A DNA stretch of 64,000 bases from positions 62,001-126,000 of the forward strand of contig WACJ01000260.1 in assembly GCA_008973525.1 (NCBI GenBank). Direction: 5' to 3'. Of the stretch, positions 1 through 11,544 are shown piece after piece. Numbering within the stretch: position 1 is the stretch's first letter; the number at the start of each line of letters is the position of its first letter. The position numbers and the translations under genes are program-made. The stretch comes from Stenopsyche tienmushanensis (lineage: Eukaryota; Arthropoda; Insecta; Trichoptera; Stenopsychidae). The notes under the pieces were generated by a model. That model ran no database searches and was not told the DNA's origin. It was given only the letters and a program-made list of their open reading frames with translations.

Positions 1-167
1 TTGCTTCATTAATTAATTATTTGCTTTATAAAGGTCACTAGTCATATGACGGATGCTAAGATATAATTTATCGTTTTGGACGTAGAAAAATACTCTTGAT
101 AATATAATTTTTAAAGTTTCCCATTGCTTGAGAAGAAATACCAAATATATGAATTTGCAAAACTCAC

Positions 168-294
168 CATGGAAACAATTTATGGCATAAACCGGTTCTT
201 CACTATTATTAATTCCACTTTCAAGCAATGGCGTGGATTCGTCTGCATTGCCACTGTTAGAATTGTCACCATTATCTTGCTCGTATTTTTCCAT
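168..294 (-). CDS. First coding exon of an unidentified gene (rest lies left of the window)
   Basis: An ATG at 292-294 (complement) opens a 42-codon reading frame that ends at a good splice donor (G|GTGAGT, GT at 167-166) in phase 1. The peptide is hydrophilic and rich in Asn, Asp, Glu and Ser, and contains a DESTPLLES stretch, an acidic dileucine-like signal of the kind found at the cytosolic N-terminus of endosomal or lysosomal membrane proteins. It ends in EPVYAINCFHG. A TTTAG just upstream of the ATG could be an acceptor, so a 5' UTR exon may precede it. The remaining exons would lie below position 1. I do not recognise the family. The membrane-protein idea is inference from the sorting-like motif only; a chance open frame is possible. 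Confidence 0.45.
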
Positions 295-329
295 CAAGAA
301 GTAACCTAAACACTCAAATACCAATTGAC

Positions 330-770
330 AATTACGCGATCTGCTTGTATAAATTAATATTCATGCTTTTGAAGAAACTTGTTGGATGACTTTATAAACA
401 AATCTTTAAACTGTTCAAACAAACGTTCTTGGCAAAGTAAGCCGCATGTGATAACTGAGGCTAAATTCTCATAGGTCAAGATGGAGTTGTTATTCTTAAA
501 CTGTGTATCTAGCTATAAATATATAATCGATTAATAATCGTTAATATATCAACTGTCGGTATTATAATTTAACATTTTCGAAAATTACTAAAAATTATTT
601 ACATTTCAAAATTAATTGTCCATTATTCGATTTTTTCGGCTTGGACCAGATAATGGCGTTTAATCTGGTGATGGATGTGTTGCACGCTATTTGAACACGA
701 ATCTCCAAAAACTAATTCCATTATCGTAGAAAGCTCCCTTTTAACTAGAGCTTTGAATGAAAATTGAACT
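330..770. other. Intergenic AT-rich stretch
   Basis: No coding exon, RNA gene or repeat seen. It may hold the promoter of the minus-strand gene that starts at 294, but no core promoter motif stands out. Confidence 0.4.
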
Positions 771-772
771 AA

Positions 773-1015
773 AATCGAGTTTGGTTGATTTTTGTGTTGT
801 GAGCTTCACTAATTTGTTTGATAGTTAGGGCATGGCAAAGCAGGCACCCGCCACGGGCGCAACTAGGCTTTGGGCGCAAAATGCAGAATACCGACCCGGT
901 CAAGAATTGTACAGGGTTTTTATTAGTCTTCTTCGGGATTGCAAAGCGTTCATTCGTTACATCAGCAGTCAGAAAATCGGACCGATTGGACATATGAACC
1001 TTGTGGCTACTTCAT
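773..1015 (-). repeat. Unclassified dispersed repeat, copy 1
   Basis: This stretch is richer in G+C than its surroundings. Its upper part (about 945-1015, read on the minus strand) matches 39935-40020, sharing GCCACAAGGT, TCCAA.CGGTCCG and a following GACGAATG/AACGAATG block. Both strands have open frames across it, so coding content is ambiguous. A run of ten G at 1105-1114 follows. It is probably a transposon remnant; the class cannot be told from the sequence. Confidence 0.5.
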
Positions 1016-1659
1016 CCTCTTTTAGACCTTTTTGCGGCTTTTTCTATGATCTACACTGTTACGGAAGCAACTATAAAGCAACAATAATTTAGATTTCCGG
1101 AGGAGGGGGGGGGGGAGTTAGATACTAGCCACGGGCGCTTCATACTCTCATTACGGCTCTGAATAGGACTCCTAGATTTTAATTTATTTCCTAGTGTTAT
1201 GTATTCTAAGCTGGGATTCCCAAACTTCCTGCTAATTAGCATCAAATAAAAGCGAACAATTTCACCATTAAATCGTCATAACTTTTTAATATATGGTCGT
1301 AATAGCACGAAATATCTGTTTTCTGTATTTTGCAATGTATTTTTGATCTAAATGAATCGTTGGTTTAAAGAAAATTTACATGTCATATAAATCTTTCAAT
1401 AAATTGTTAAAATTGAAGAGGTACCAGTTTACCAGGGTCAGGATTAAGAAAATGCTTTTTATGCTTAAGATGTTTTTATTAAATTTATTCACAAAATTTA
1501 TTCAAATTTGCCACCTTTGCTTCGTATGCACGCATATTTTCTTTATTTCAACTGTTGTTATCTGAAGAAGCATTTCCTCTTTCATTTTATAAAGACAGCG
1601 CTTATTCCTTTCAATTAGGATATTTTTATGTGTAAATTAAGTATTTTTGCGACCATATT

Positions 1660-1775
1660 CCATGGCTCGCACGGTCTCCAGATCTGACACCACTGGAATT
1701 TCTTTGTTTGGGGACGTGCCTTATTCCGTGGCTCCCACGGTCTCCAAACCTGACACCACTTGGGTCAAACGGCAG
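1660..1775 (+). repeat. Two tandem GC-rich units, third partial copy at 2516-2552
   Basis: A unit of about 67 bp containing CACGGTCTCCA followed by CTGACACCACT occurs at about 1669 and again at about 1736. A third, partial copy (CTGACACCACTGGATTTCTTTG) lies at about 2516-2552, beyond the LINE C-terminal coding remnant. The same block thus stands on both sides of the LINE fragment, which suggests that it is part of the element (repeated UTR sequence) rather than host DNA. Confidence 0.55.
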
Positions 1776-1879
1776 GGAACGCTCCGAGTCACCATAGCAT
1801 ATTAACAGTATCTGAAGATGCGGTGTTCTTGATTGCTGGAATCCCCCCCCCCCCGCTGGATTTCCAGGCAAAAAAGTGG

Positions 1880-2570
1880 GACCTTGGAATACGAAGATCC
1901 CAAAAATCGTAGCGAACACGACCAGAAACTGAGGGAAGCTTAGAAACAGAGATGGGATCAATCTAGCAAGGAAAAATTGACCCTCCGACTTATCCCGGTC
2001 GTAAGTTAGTGGAGGGCCTGAAAACATGGAGAAACCGACCTACCGATTGACGCAAATTCTAAGACATGGATGTTTCGGTAAGTACTTGAAGAGGATCTGC
2101 AAGGAAACATCCACGACGTGCCACCATTGTCAAGCGGAGGTCACATCGATGTGAAACACACCATCGATGATTGTGAGGCTTGGACACCCCAGGGGAACAC
2201 GCTGAAACAAGCACTCGGGTAGCCGAGCTTAACTTCGAGAACATAGTCCACAGCATGATGGTGAGCAAGAAGAACTGAGACCTTTGGCGAGACTACTTTG
2301 AAAAATCATGAGCGCCAAAGACGACATTGAACGGCTCTCCAATTCTAGAATAGGGTTCTAGAACCAGACTACCTGTCCCTCCGAAGCAATGTGATAAACA
2401 ATACCAGGGGGGCAAAGAAGGACAAGGGAGGGTTTTAGTCAGTAAGAATCTAACATTACCCTGAGATCAAGCTCCAGGATGTCTTATGCAAGATTCCCCT
2501 CCCACAGAAAAAAAAGACCTGACACCACTGGATTTCTTTGTCTAGGGACGTCCATGTACCAAACACCTTG
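1880..2570 (+). mobile_element. Decayed R1-type non-LTR retrotransposon, C-terminal end
   Basis: The plus strand, read with several frame changes, gives the end of a LINE ORF2. About 1965-2040 corresponds to LTLRLIPVV.. and KHGET. About 2041-2140 reads YRLTQILRHGCFGKYLKRI, followed by a C-terminal zinc knuckle (CHHC ... HTIDDC, a CCHC pattern). About 2240-2345 gives the tail ELNFENIVHSMMVS, then YFEK and DDIERLSNS. This order is that of R1-clade elements, where the knuckle follows the RT/RNase H-like region. In-frame stops (for example after QAEVTSM) and at least two shifts show it is dead. The 5' three quarters of the element are missing; a run of 12 C (1847-1858) lies upstream. Confidence 0.75.
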
Positions 2571-2579
2571 TATTATATA

Positions 2580-3640
2580 CTTCCAGTTCTAATTATTACG
2601 CATACAATTAATTATTTATGTTGTATTAGTCGCCTAGAAGATAAGCCTAAAATTTTTAACATTTCCTAAAAATTTCTATAAACAAGTTGTTAATTCATAA
2701 CTCCTGCTTAGAAATGGAAAATATTGCTTTAACTAACGAATAATTGCTCTTATATAAAAACGCACGAAACTTCAGCAAATAATGACCTGAGCAAGTTACG
2801 GCTATCTCTAGTCACTCAAAATTCCAAATTATTAAGACTTAATTTACAACACTTCAATACTTACTCACAATTTTCACTCTGAGCAGAATTTGTTATATAA
2901 TTTGCTAATATATTTTTGCAAGCAAAAAATCTGCAGATTGATCATAACTTGACGTTATCTTTCCTATTTACATTCTGAAGAATGTTTCTGATTGAAAAGA
3001 TAAAATAGCATTTATATGAATGAATAACTCTGGAACATTTTGTTTAACAATTATAAGCATCGGTATTTGAGCTATCGCATTAATATGCCGCTGCATTAAC
3101 TTTCGGTGCGTCACATAAAAATGCATTAGACAATGATACATATTTCAAATCAAAACATTGTTTAATTTGTGCTACCGCAAATGATTCAGAAACTTAAATA
3201 TTTAAAATACTAAAATCAATCATTATCATCTATCAAAGGTCAAATGTTGAACAAATCTCTCCCAATTATGTTATCTCATTATTCTTCTAGGCTGCGTCTA
3301 GTAAAAACGCTTATTTAAATTGCACTTAAAAAAATGTATTGAGAATAATTTTCATTAAATAATTTAACATTGACATTCCCTGGAGCAATTAATAAGTCTA
3401 AACACATATATAATAATAAACTTGAAATGCAAGTTGTGCAACTGATAATGCACTTGTGTTGCAATCTCAGTATAAATTTTCATTGGACGCTACCATAGGA
3501 ATCATTATAGCAACATTCAGTATAAAATTCTTTGAATTAAATAAAATCGATTGTTGAATAAAAAAAATCATAATTTATTATGTCATTACATAATTAGTAT
3601 ATATGTACAAATCGAGAATCACAATTTTATATTTGAATAA
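2580..3640. other. Intergenic AT-rich stretch
   Basis: No exon, RNA gene or clear repeat seen. It separates the LINE remnant from the 3' end of RBM28. Confidence 0.5.
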
Positions 3641-3647
3641 TATTGAT

Positions 3648-3653
3648 TTTATT
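3648..3653 (-). terminator. Candidate poly(A) signal of RBM28
   Basis: AATAAA on the minus strand, about 167 nt downstream of the RBM28 stop codon (3820-3822). Position and orientation fit, but the DNA is AT-rich and such hexamers arise by chance. Confidence 0.45.
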
Positions 3654-3819
3654 ACACGTACATTTAGCATCGAATGACGTTGCACTTAAAGCAATGCAAC
3701 ATGATAACATTTAAGATGCTACATTATTGTTGTCACAAATATTTTGTTACAGAATGGAATCAAGCAGTCTCGATACAAAATTAATAGTTTTTCTGTTCAA
3801 CGTACACGGCAAATTATGC

Positions 3820-6800
3820 TTAGCTCTTGTCGTACCATTTTGATTTGACTTTGTTTTCAGTTGAAACGCCTACCAGTTTGCTTTTATATTTACTAATTAA
3901 ATCTGTGAAGCTCTTGTCGTTTCTTTGCTCGGATACGTTCTTTAACTTTTTACGTCCGCTAGTATTCATTTTCTGCTTTGGTTGTTTTATCTTTTCTTTA
4001 ACGCCCTTTTTCAGATTCTTATTAGTTGATTTTTGTTGTTTCTTTAGTTGTTTAACATTTTCCTTATGCATGTTAGCTTGCATTTTTAATTTATATCTAT
4101 TTCGCATTTTTTGTGGCGCGCCCGGTTTCCCGACCTCACCGGCGTAATCATTTGAAAATTGATTATCGTCTGATGGTTTATCAACAGGATTCTTAATGGG
4201 TTTTTGTTTATTTTTTTTAGATTTTTTTGCTTGGTTAGAATTATTTCCAGCATCATTATCATCAGATTTACGCTTAAGATTATTAGGTTTATTTTTTCTA
4301 AAATCATTCTTATTTTGAACACCATTTTCCTCCTTTGTTTCATCTCTATAATTTTTATGGAGTGGATTTTTAATTTTAGATTTTTCTAATCTCTTTTTTC
4401 TTGCATTAATCACAGCTTTATCTTCAATGGAAAATGATACAATAGGGCGCTAAAAACATAATTTAATCAAAATTAATTATGAATCGTTAACAAATTACCT
4501 TTTAAAATAGTAATACATTGACACTCACATTATTCTTATCAAAAACTGTAGGATTATTATTCATTCTTCTTAAACAAGTAATTGCATCTTCGTGTTTAGT
4601 AAACATAACAAATCCATAGCCCTTTGAACTAGAATACAAGAAATAAATTAAAACACAAATTCCACCTTAAATATAAATCCGTTACTATTATATACAAGTT
4701 CTTACGCATGCTTTCCATCAGGACCTAATGGACCTTTGAGATGCTTCATAATTCGACATTCCTTTAAAGCATACGGTTTAACATTGGCCATTTGAATAAC
4801 TGTATTCTTAAGATCAATATCTGTATATCGTTCTGGAATATTGTGTATTGTCAATCGATATCGAGATATAAACCTAAAATTGAAATATATTATAAAATAT
4901 GTATACAACAAGCACCATGATAATTTTCTAAATAATATCATACTTTAGTAAAGTATATACATTTATAACTCGCAATTAATCATATACCTATTAAGATTTC
5001 TTAACTGCTGTGATTTTTTTTGTTCTAAATCCAATCGTTTAGCCATATCTGTAGTCGAAACACCAACAGCCGCTTTACTATTAGCAAGAATTACTACAAA
5101 AAAATATATATGTGTTAACGAAAACATTCTATCAGAAATCACTGCCACGCTAATGTAAAAAACACTCACATCCTTCCTTGATTAAATATAAGTTTCTAGC
5201 ATCTTTAGGTTGTTTATTTGCTTTATTAATTTTATTCTTAGCTCGTTCTCTAAATAGAGCCGGCAAAGGTTCTATTGACTGACCCTGCAAAAGCATTTTA
5301 TCGGGTCCCGAACTAAGAAAAATATCAGCATCTTCTTTATTCTATAAAACACATAGATATTAAATAAAAACACAAATCATCTTTCAATGATTAACATGAT
5401 AAGAAAATGATAAAATACCTTGAATCTTACAAATCCAGTACCCTTAGAATGTTCTGTAAGCTTATCTACACATACTAATGCATAATTAACTTCACCAAAG
5501 CCTTTCATAAACTCTTCCAAATCTTCGCTGGTAACACTGAATGAAATATTTTTAAGAAACACTGTTCTACCATCTTCAGCGTCATTCGCAGACACCCTGA
5601 TAAATCAAATAATGTTATAATATTAATACAATTTATTTTAAATATTCATTAATAGTAAATGTATTAAATTTAAAAAAAACATACTTTTTACTCGGATCAT
5701 CAATGATGTCCTTTACTTCGTTATCATTTTCACTTCCTGACTCCTCATCATCCTCTGATTCTTCTTCATCATCTAATTATAAACGACACAATATTGAAAT
5801 ACTTGTATATAAACAAACTTGCCATTGCAACATTGCTCGAGAGCTACTTCAGCGAGAGATTATTAGAATACAACACAGCAATTGCGCGCTTCATGCGAGA
5901 AATTACGACGGGCATCGTCAAAGTGGAGTGATAGGAGACATGAACAACTGAGCTATCATCTGACAGCTTCTCAGCGGGCATGAAATGGATAGGCAAAGAG
6001 GTGACCACCAAATCTCCATAGGCGATGAACGAGTGTCGAAGGAAGGAATGATGGATTCGGTGCTAGAGAACGAGGAATAATGGATGACTTGGAAAGATTT
6101 CGCCTCAGGGGTAATCACGTCTAAAGAGGACGCTGAAAGGATATGACGACAAGCAGTGATAGCTGTTCAGAGGGATTAAGCCAAGATTAATTAAATACAT
6201 ATTATACTGAAACTATGTTGTAGCTGCTTATAATAATCAATATGACACATAGTACTTGTTATCCTGCCTTGTGCATCAAGTTACTTTATAACATAGTATG
6301 TTTACAGCATTAATTGCTTATAAATGTAGTACTAAGTGTCCCAATAAAAGTATAATAATTAAATTAATTAATCAAAAATTATAACAAACCTTCTTCATCG
6401 TCTTCCGACTCTGATTTAACTTGAACGTCCAAATTACTTTCCACCTTTACTTCTGCATCGCTTTCATCAGATTCAGGCTCTGATTTGACGTCATCTTTCA
6501 ATCGCTCTTCTTCGTCTTTCTTTTCCGTAATATAAGACATATATTTGCATTTTGGTACTGCCCAATCCACATGTATTGGCCTGCCTAAAAATAAAACAAA
6601 CCATTTGACTAATGATTCAGTCTTCTTATTACCCTCCACGTATAGTAAAATTAAAATAGGATTTTAATAGGAATTATTTTGTATCAATGTTAAACATTTT
6701 TACTTCTTTCATTGATATTAAGAGTAATAGAATTATTTGAAATTCACTTTTATGTCAGCTCCGCCGCAGCGTTTAATAAACTTGATAATGAACCAGGCTC

Positions 6801-8505
6801 AATAAATAACCTTAACACTGTTAATAGCACACAATATTTACCGTGCAAACCTGCCAGTTTACTTCTGAAGTAGATTCTGCAAAGGAGTGGTGATACTCGG
6901 CTAATGACGCCACTCCAGAACAGTCAAGGGGGAATAACAAAATTGGTCAACGATAAGAATGATGCGAGTATCTTATAATCAAAACAAACGCCTGCTCTCA
7001 AGACAACACGAACGAAAGTCATCTTATCTACGTTGAAAGAGCTTAATAGCTTATCCGACAATAGCGATTTCAGTTATTATTAATTATACCTAAATTTTAT
7101 GACAGTCAAAAGATTCTTTAGAAGATGATATTTTATTCAATAGTTAGTATGAACATTTACGAGTTTCTATAAAAATATATTGAGAATGTTTAGACATGTA
7201 GGGTACATTTACGACACGACTTTGCCATCGATGCACAAGTGCATGATGAGATGCAAAACACCCGTCTGTCTCACAATTTTCCGTCCAATAGGGTTAATAA
7301 ATTTATATAATCTAGAAACTATCCAATTATACCAACAATTGTCCAATAATTGACTAAAATAAATATAAACTTGAATACTATACCTATAAATGGTTTGGCA
7401 TTTGTTTTTATCATTGCTTTTGTAGCATTTTGAACATTTTCGAATTGTATAAATCCACACCCAACAAGATCTCCATTACTCTTTTTAAGTAGTACAACTT
7501 CTAATACTTTTCCATATGGTTCAAAATGCTTTTTTAGTGTTTCTTCAGTGGCCTTAAATGGAATATTTCTAACAATCAGCCTGGCTTTCCTTTTCACTCT
7601 GTTTTTTTTATCTTGTGATTCTTCATCTTGGTTATCTTCACGGTTTTTAAATTTTGGTCCTGTAAATTTTAACAAACAATAAGATGAAAAAAGAACAACT
7701 AATAGACAAATCAGTACCATATTAAACATGTCTTAAAGTGTTAATTATAATCAAAATACAAGCAATCCATGACTAATTTAAAATTTAATTTTACATACTT
7801 TTGTTAAAATCGGGTTCCTTTTTGATTGGAGAATCATTCTTTTCGTTATCATCCGACTCAGATTTAATTTCAGATTTAATTTCAACATGTTCTTCTAATT
7901 TTTATTTTTAACAAATTCATTTTTTGGGAGCGCAAACTCGACTTGCAGTGATCGACCTAAAAACAAACATAAATTAAAATATTAAAATAAAATCATAGCT
8001 TAAATTTATAACAAGATATCGTTGTGTTACTAACCTAAAAATGATTGACCATTTCTATTATCCATTCCTTGTTTGGCATGGTCAGCATTTTCAAATTGAA
8101 CAAATCCGCAACCGACAATATCACCATTGGGTCGCTTTGGTATATTCACTTGGACAATTTTACCGAACGGTTCAAAATGCTGCTTTAGCGTCTCTTCAGT
8201 AGTTTTAAATGAAAGGTTTCGGATAACCAATCTTGCATTTACATCAAACTGGATCTTATTTTTCTTTGAGAATTGTTTGCCTTTGAAATTCTTCTTGTTG
8301 AATGTTTTCATCCCTTTCTTCTTAGTACCGCCTTTGAATTTATCTGAATATGCACAAATCGAATTGAATTAACATACTGCTTATAATAAATAACGATTTT
8401 AGATATAAATAATATTTAAGGCGTAAAACGACCTTTATCTATACTAAAAACGATTAAAAGAGCATTGTAATATATTAACATGAAATATCACTCACTTTTA
8501 GCCAT
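3820..8505 (-). CDS. RBM28: RNA-binding protein 28 (yeast Nop4 family), nucleolar ribosome-biogenesis factor, 12 exons
   Basis: Minus-strand exons by splice sites and frame: 8505-8496, 8343-8035, 7956-7799, 7659-7384, 6584-6390, 5772-5685, 5596-5419, 5341-5170, 5093-4988, 4873-4706, 4628-4529, 4449-3820; all introns are GT-AG. The joined product is about 796 residues, close to human RBM28 (759). Domains in order: basic N-terminus; an RRM with RNP2 LVIRNL and RNP1 GCGFVQF; a second RRM with LIVRNI and GCGFIQF; an acidic Glu/Asp/Ser tract; a third RRM (VFLKNI, GTGFVRF); ARNLYLIKEGLI and VSTTDMAKR, family signatures; a fourth RRM (LTIHNI, GYGFVMF); RPIVSFSIED; and a long Lys-rich tail ending KSKWYDKS, like the human C-terminus. 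The family works in 60S subunit and rRNA processing in the nucleolus. Oddities: exon 3 is one base short, and RRMs 1 and 2 look duplicated (see findings). The start is the only ATG in frame before a donor. Confidence 0.93.
5800..6180. other. GC-richer insert in RBM28 intron 5
   Basis: Inside the 617-bp intron 5773-6389 lies a block with clearly higher G+C and short broken open frames, unlike the other introns of the gene, which are AT-rich. This suggests an old mobile-element fragment. No domain could be recognised on either strand. Confidence 0.4.
6759..7297 (-). mobile_element. TTAA-type (piggyBac-like) nonautonomous element, copy A, in RBM28 intron 4
   Basis: It matches 11136-11539 in two blocks: about 6759-7015 (from CTCCGCCGCAG) and about 7210-7297 (ACGACTTTGCCATC to the terminal GGGTTAA). 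Between them copy A has about 190 bp that copy B lacks. The left end with its TTAA is not recognisable here. There is no coding capacity. It lies wholly within the intron between RBM28 exons 4 and 5 (6585-7383). Confidence 0.65.
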
Positions 8506-8557
8506 TATTAAATAATTTCTTCTCCAATATTAAGATCTAGAAAGCGCAACCAAACGA

Positions 8558-8563
8558 CACGTG
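8558..8563. promoter_or_regulatory. Palindromic E-box CACGTG upstream of RBM28
   Basis: A perfect CACGTG lies 53 bases upstream of the RBM28 ATG. In insects such E-boxes close to the start are common in ribosome-biogenesis genes driven by Myc/Max; that assignment is inference here. No TATA box is visible, as is usual for such genes. Confidence 0.5.
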
Positions 8564-8639
8564 AGGTCTTAACATAACCTCTTCGATCACATTTGACAGA
8601 AACACAACATTAGAAGTTTTTGGCCATAAAAAGACTTTC

Positions 8640-10827
8640 GCCGCAAAAATAATTGAATCAATGTAGCTTTTAATTATACTTTAAAATCTTAATACTATTT
8701 TTTAAATGCTAAGTAATTATATTTATATTATTTTTTCTTATTTATGTATTTAATTTTTAATAAGAAATGTTTTAAATATTTTTAAAAATTCAAGTCAAAA
8801 TTATAAATCGATTATCATATTTATATTAATAGTATTATACAAATAACAATTTATTTTTGATTTATATCATTTTAATATGTATTAATATTAGCCAAAACGT
8901 TTGTTAATGTCAAACTTGATAATATTTTCAATCAGTAGATGTCATTAAAAAATAATTATTGTTTTTAAATTATTTTATAATATGAAACCAAATCTTTATT
9001 GATTTTAAATTATATCCTAAATCTGTTTTTTTTTTTAATTTTTGCTTTAATAATTTATAACATAGTTGAACAATTTACGTTTGAAATTATTAGCAATCTG
9101 ATGTAAAATAAAAATGAGTACATCGTTGATAAAAAAAATGCTAGCTAATTCAATGCGGTCTAAAATTACATAGCAAATTACATTTGTTTTTCGGTGGCAA
9201 AATGATAACTTGTGAAATAATTTCGTCATGTAAGGCACGCTAGAACTTTAATGGTTGAACAAGTATTGCATTTTTTTAAATTAATTTATTTGCTTTTTTT
9301 AACCGCAGATTTATTACTTTGTATTGGATTGCCTTGAAATATTTAAATGTTTAAACTATCACTCGTTCGCATTAATTACATTTATTCAATAAATGTTTTA
9401 TTGAAAAATTACAAATGTGTTTTTAAATTCCCATTCAATAAATCACTTAAAATGATCTATTCATATTCAAAATATTTTTACGCAATGTATAACAATCTGA
9501 AATGCTAATAAATGGATTTAAAAAAATATTGGGTAAGCAACCTAATTAATATTATTTGACCCATTTTTAATAACGGCAACACTCGTCGCAACTTTTTCAT
9601 ATTAAACGTCACAATAATGCAGATTTTAAATGTGTTGATTTTTGGTCTTAATACCATTATTTGCTGTCATATTATTTATTGCCATTTAAAATAAATACTT
9701 GAAAAATCATGCCGCAATTTTTTATGATAAAATTCGATAAGCACATCTATAATCCAAATATATTTTTTATTTATATATAAATAATGACGTTTGTATTTTT
9801 TTTAATGTCAATTTATAGCTTAAAAAGCTTTATGATGATTTAAAATTTCAACAGATTGTATAATTATAGCTCATTTTTATATTATTAAGCATCGATTTTC
9901 TAATGTTCGATTGATTTTTTTGTGTTAAAATATGAAAAAGATGATGGTGAAATATTGCAGGATAATAAATTGTGACGCGTCTAATTTTTAATTCTGACAC
10001 TTGAATGCAAATATGCAATTAGTTATTGGACAGTCTGACATTGATATTAAATTTGTCTTGTGTTTTGAATCAATCCGAATTATTTACTGAACATATCTGA
10101 GGAATTTTTGAAGATCCGTATGAACTTGAACACTGCTGGCACTCAGGTGTGAATTTTTAAGCAAACTTGTTCTTCCAACACAAAATTGCGTAAGAGTTAC
10201 ATGTCTTCTTCATTTTAGAAGAGTTTATTGTCCCATATCATAATCACGGACTTATAACGATGTCGAACTTAAGCCACGAGGATAAATTCTAAAAAATCAT
10301 ATTTTGTAATACATAAATATGATCATTATATCAATCTCAATTTTTCACATTTAAACGATTTTTTTAAACTGATAATAACATATCAATGGATGTATTATGT
10401 CCATATGTTAATGTAATTTGTCTATATGCTAATGTAATTTATAAAATACAATTGAATATATTTTGATACATGTAAGAAAATACCAATTCTATTGTTATGA
10501 GATAAACTTCGTGTTTATTAAAGTTGCAATAAAATACGACAATCTACATTGATAATTGAATTTCATCTTCATCTTAAGCCTAGTATGACTTAAAACATGC
10601 AAAATTTCATTGACAAGCTTAAGAAAATATGACTTAGAAGAATAAATACAAGCTTTCGTATGTTATACTATCGGATAAAACAGTTTATAAGCAAGCAAAA
10701 CAATCATATTTAATTGAAAGAACAGTTCAAAGTACATCAGGAAAATTATAGTCTACCAAGCTTTCAACGTTGCGGATATTAATAACAGTTGACCTGAATA
10801 ATTGTACATACTGGTATTAAATTAAAA
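8640..10827. other. Very AT-rich intergenic stretch
   Basis: Upstream of RBM28 the DNA becomes extremely AT-rich with poly-A/T tracts. No exon, RNA gene or definite transposon seen. Confidence 0.5.
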
Positions 10828-10975
10828 ACGATAAAGCTGCTCTTTTGTCTACAAGTAGTTTACATTAATTATTGTTAAATAAACGTCGTCTACTTTCAAT
10901 ATAAAGTGGTTAGGGCTGCGGTAAACGTGGCTAAAGATGTAGCGCGGGAACTTGATTGAAGTATTGCAAAATTCA
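10828..10975 (+). repeat. Dispersed repeat, copy 1 (inverted partner at 19866-20015)
   Basis: About 150 bp containing TTGTTAAATAAACGTCGTCT and, further on, CGTGGCTAAA and ACTTGATTGAA. The reverse complement of 19866-20015 matches along the whole length, by eye around 80 percent. A short frame (VRAAVNVAKDVARELD, then stop) crosses it, so it may be a coding remnant. Class unknown. Confidence 0.6.
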
Positions 10976-11072
10976 AATCATATTTATTTATAGGTCTAAA
11001 AAAATGTTATAAATATCGACAACAATATCATCGAAGTCAATTGCGCTTTAATATATAATTGACAAAAGACTA

Positions 11073-11539
11073 TTAATTCTTTCGAACCGGAGAGCACACA
11101 TGCTACGCTCTAATGTAAATCAAATTTTCTTTGAGCTCCGCCGCAGTGTGTAATAATCTTAATAATGAACCGAGCTCAATAAATGAACCTTAGCACTGTT
11201 GATAGCACACAATATTCGTTCATTTCTTCGGAATATTTCTTAATGTTCAACTTACACAAAAAGACAGGGTTTCTGTGCAAGCCTGCCAGTTTACTTCTGA
11301 AGGAATAGATTTTGGAGTGGTAATACTCAGTTAATGATGCCATTCCAGAACAGTCAAGGAGGAATAACAAAGTTGATCAACGATAAGAATGATGCGAATA
11401 TCTTAATTATCAAAACAAACGCCTGCTCTCAAGACAACACGGCATGCTTTACGGCACGACTTTGCCATCTATGCACGAGTGTATGATGAGAAGCAAGACA
11501 CTCGTTTCTCTCATACAATTTCCGGTCCGATAGGGTTAA
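11073..11539. mobile_element. TTAA-type (piggyBac-like) nonautonomous element, copy B
   Basis: A 467-bp element bounded by TTAA at 11073-11076 and 11536-11539. Its termini are imperfect inverted repeats: left TTAATTCTTTCGAACCGG, right (complement) TTAACCCTATCGGACCGG. TTAA target sites and CCCT-type ends are the hallmark of piggyBac elements. No transposase is encoded, so it is a MITE. It is the more complete relative of 6759-7297 and carries the module GTGTGCTATC.ACAGTGC (complement, about 11190-11215) also found in other repeats here. Confidence 0.65.
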
Positions 11540-11544
11540 ATCTA

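Noticed and set aside
1626..2027. 133-codon minus-strand open frame
   Set aside because: It is antisense to the LINE remnant and its tandem GC-rich units; the repeated GVR.GDR.SHGI peptide only mirrors the DNA repeat.
5703..5951. Ser-rich plus-strand frame
   Set aside because: It is antisense to the acidic exon 6 of RBM28.
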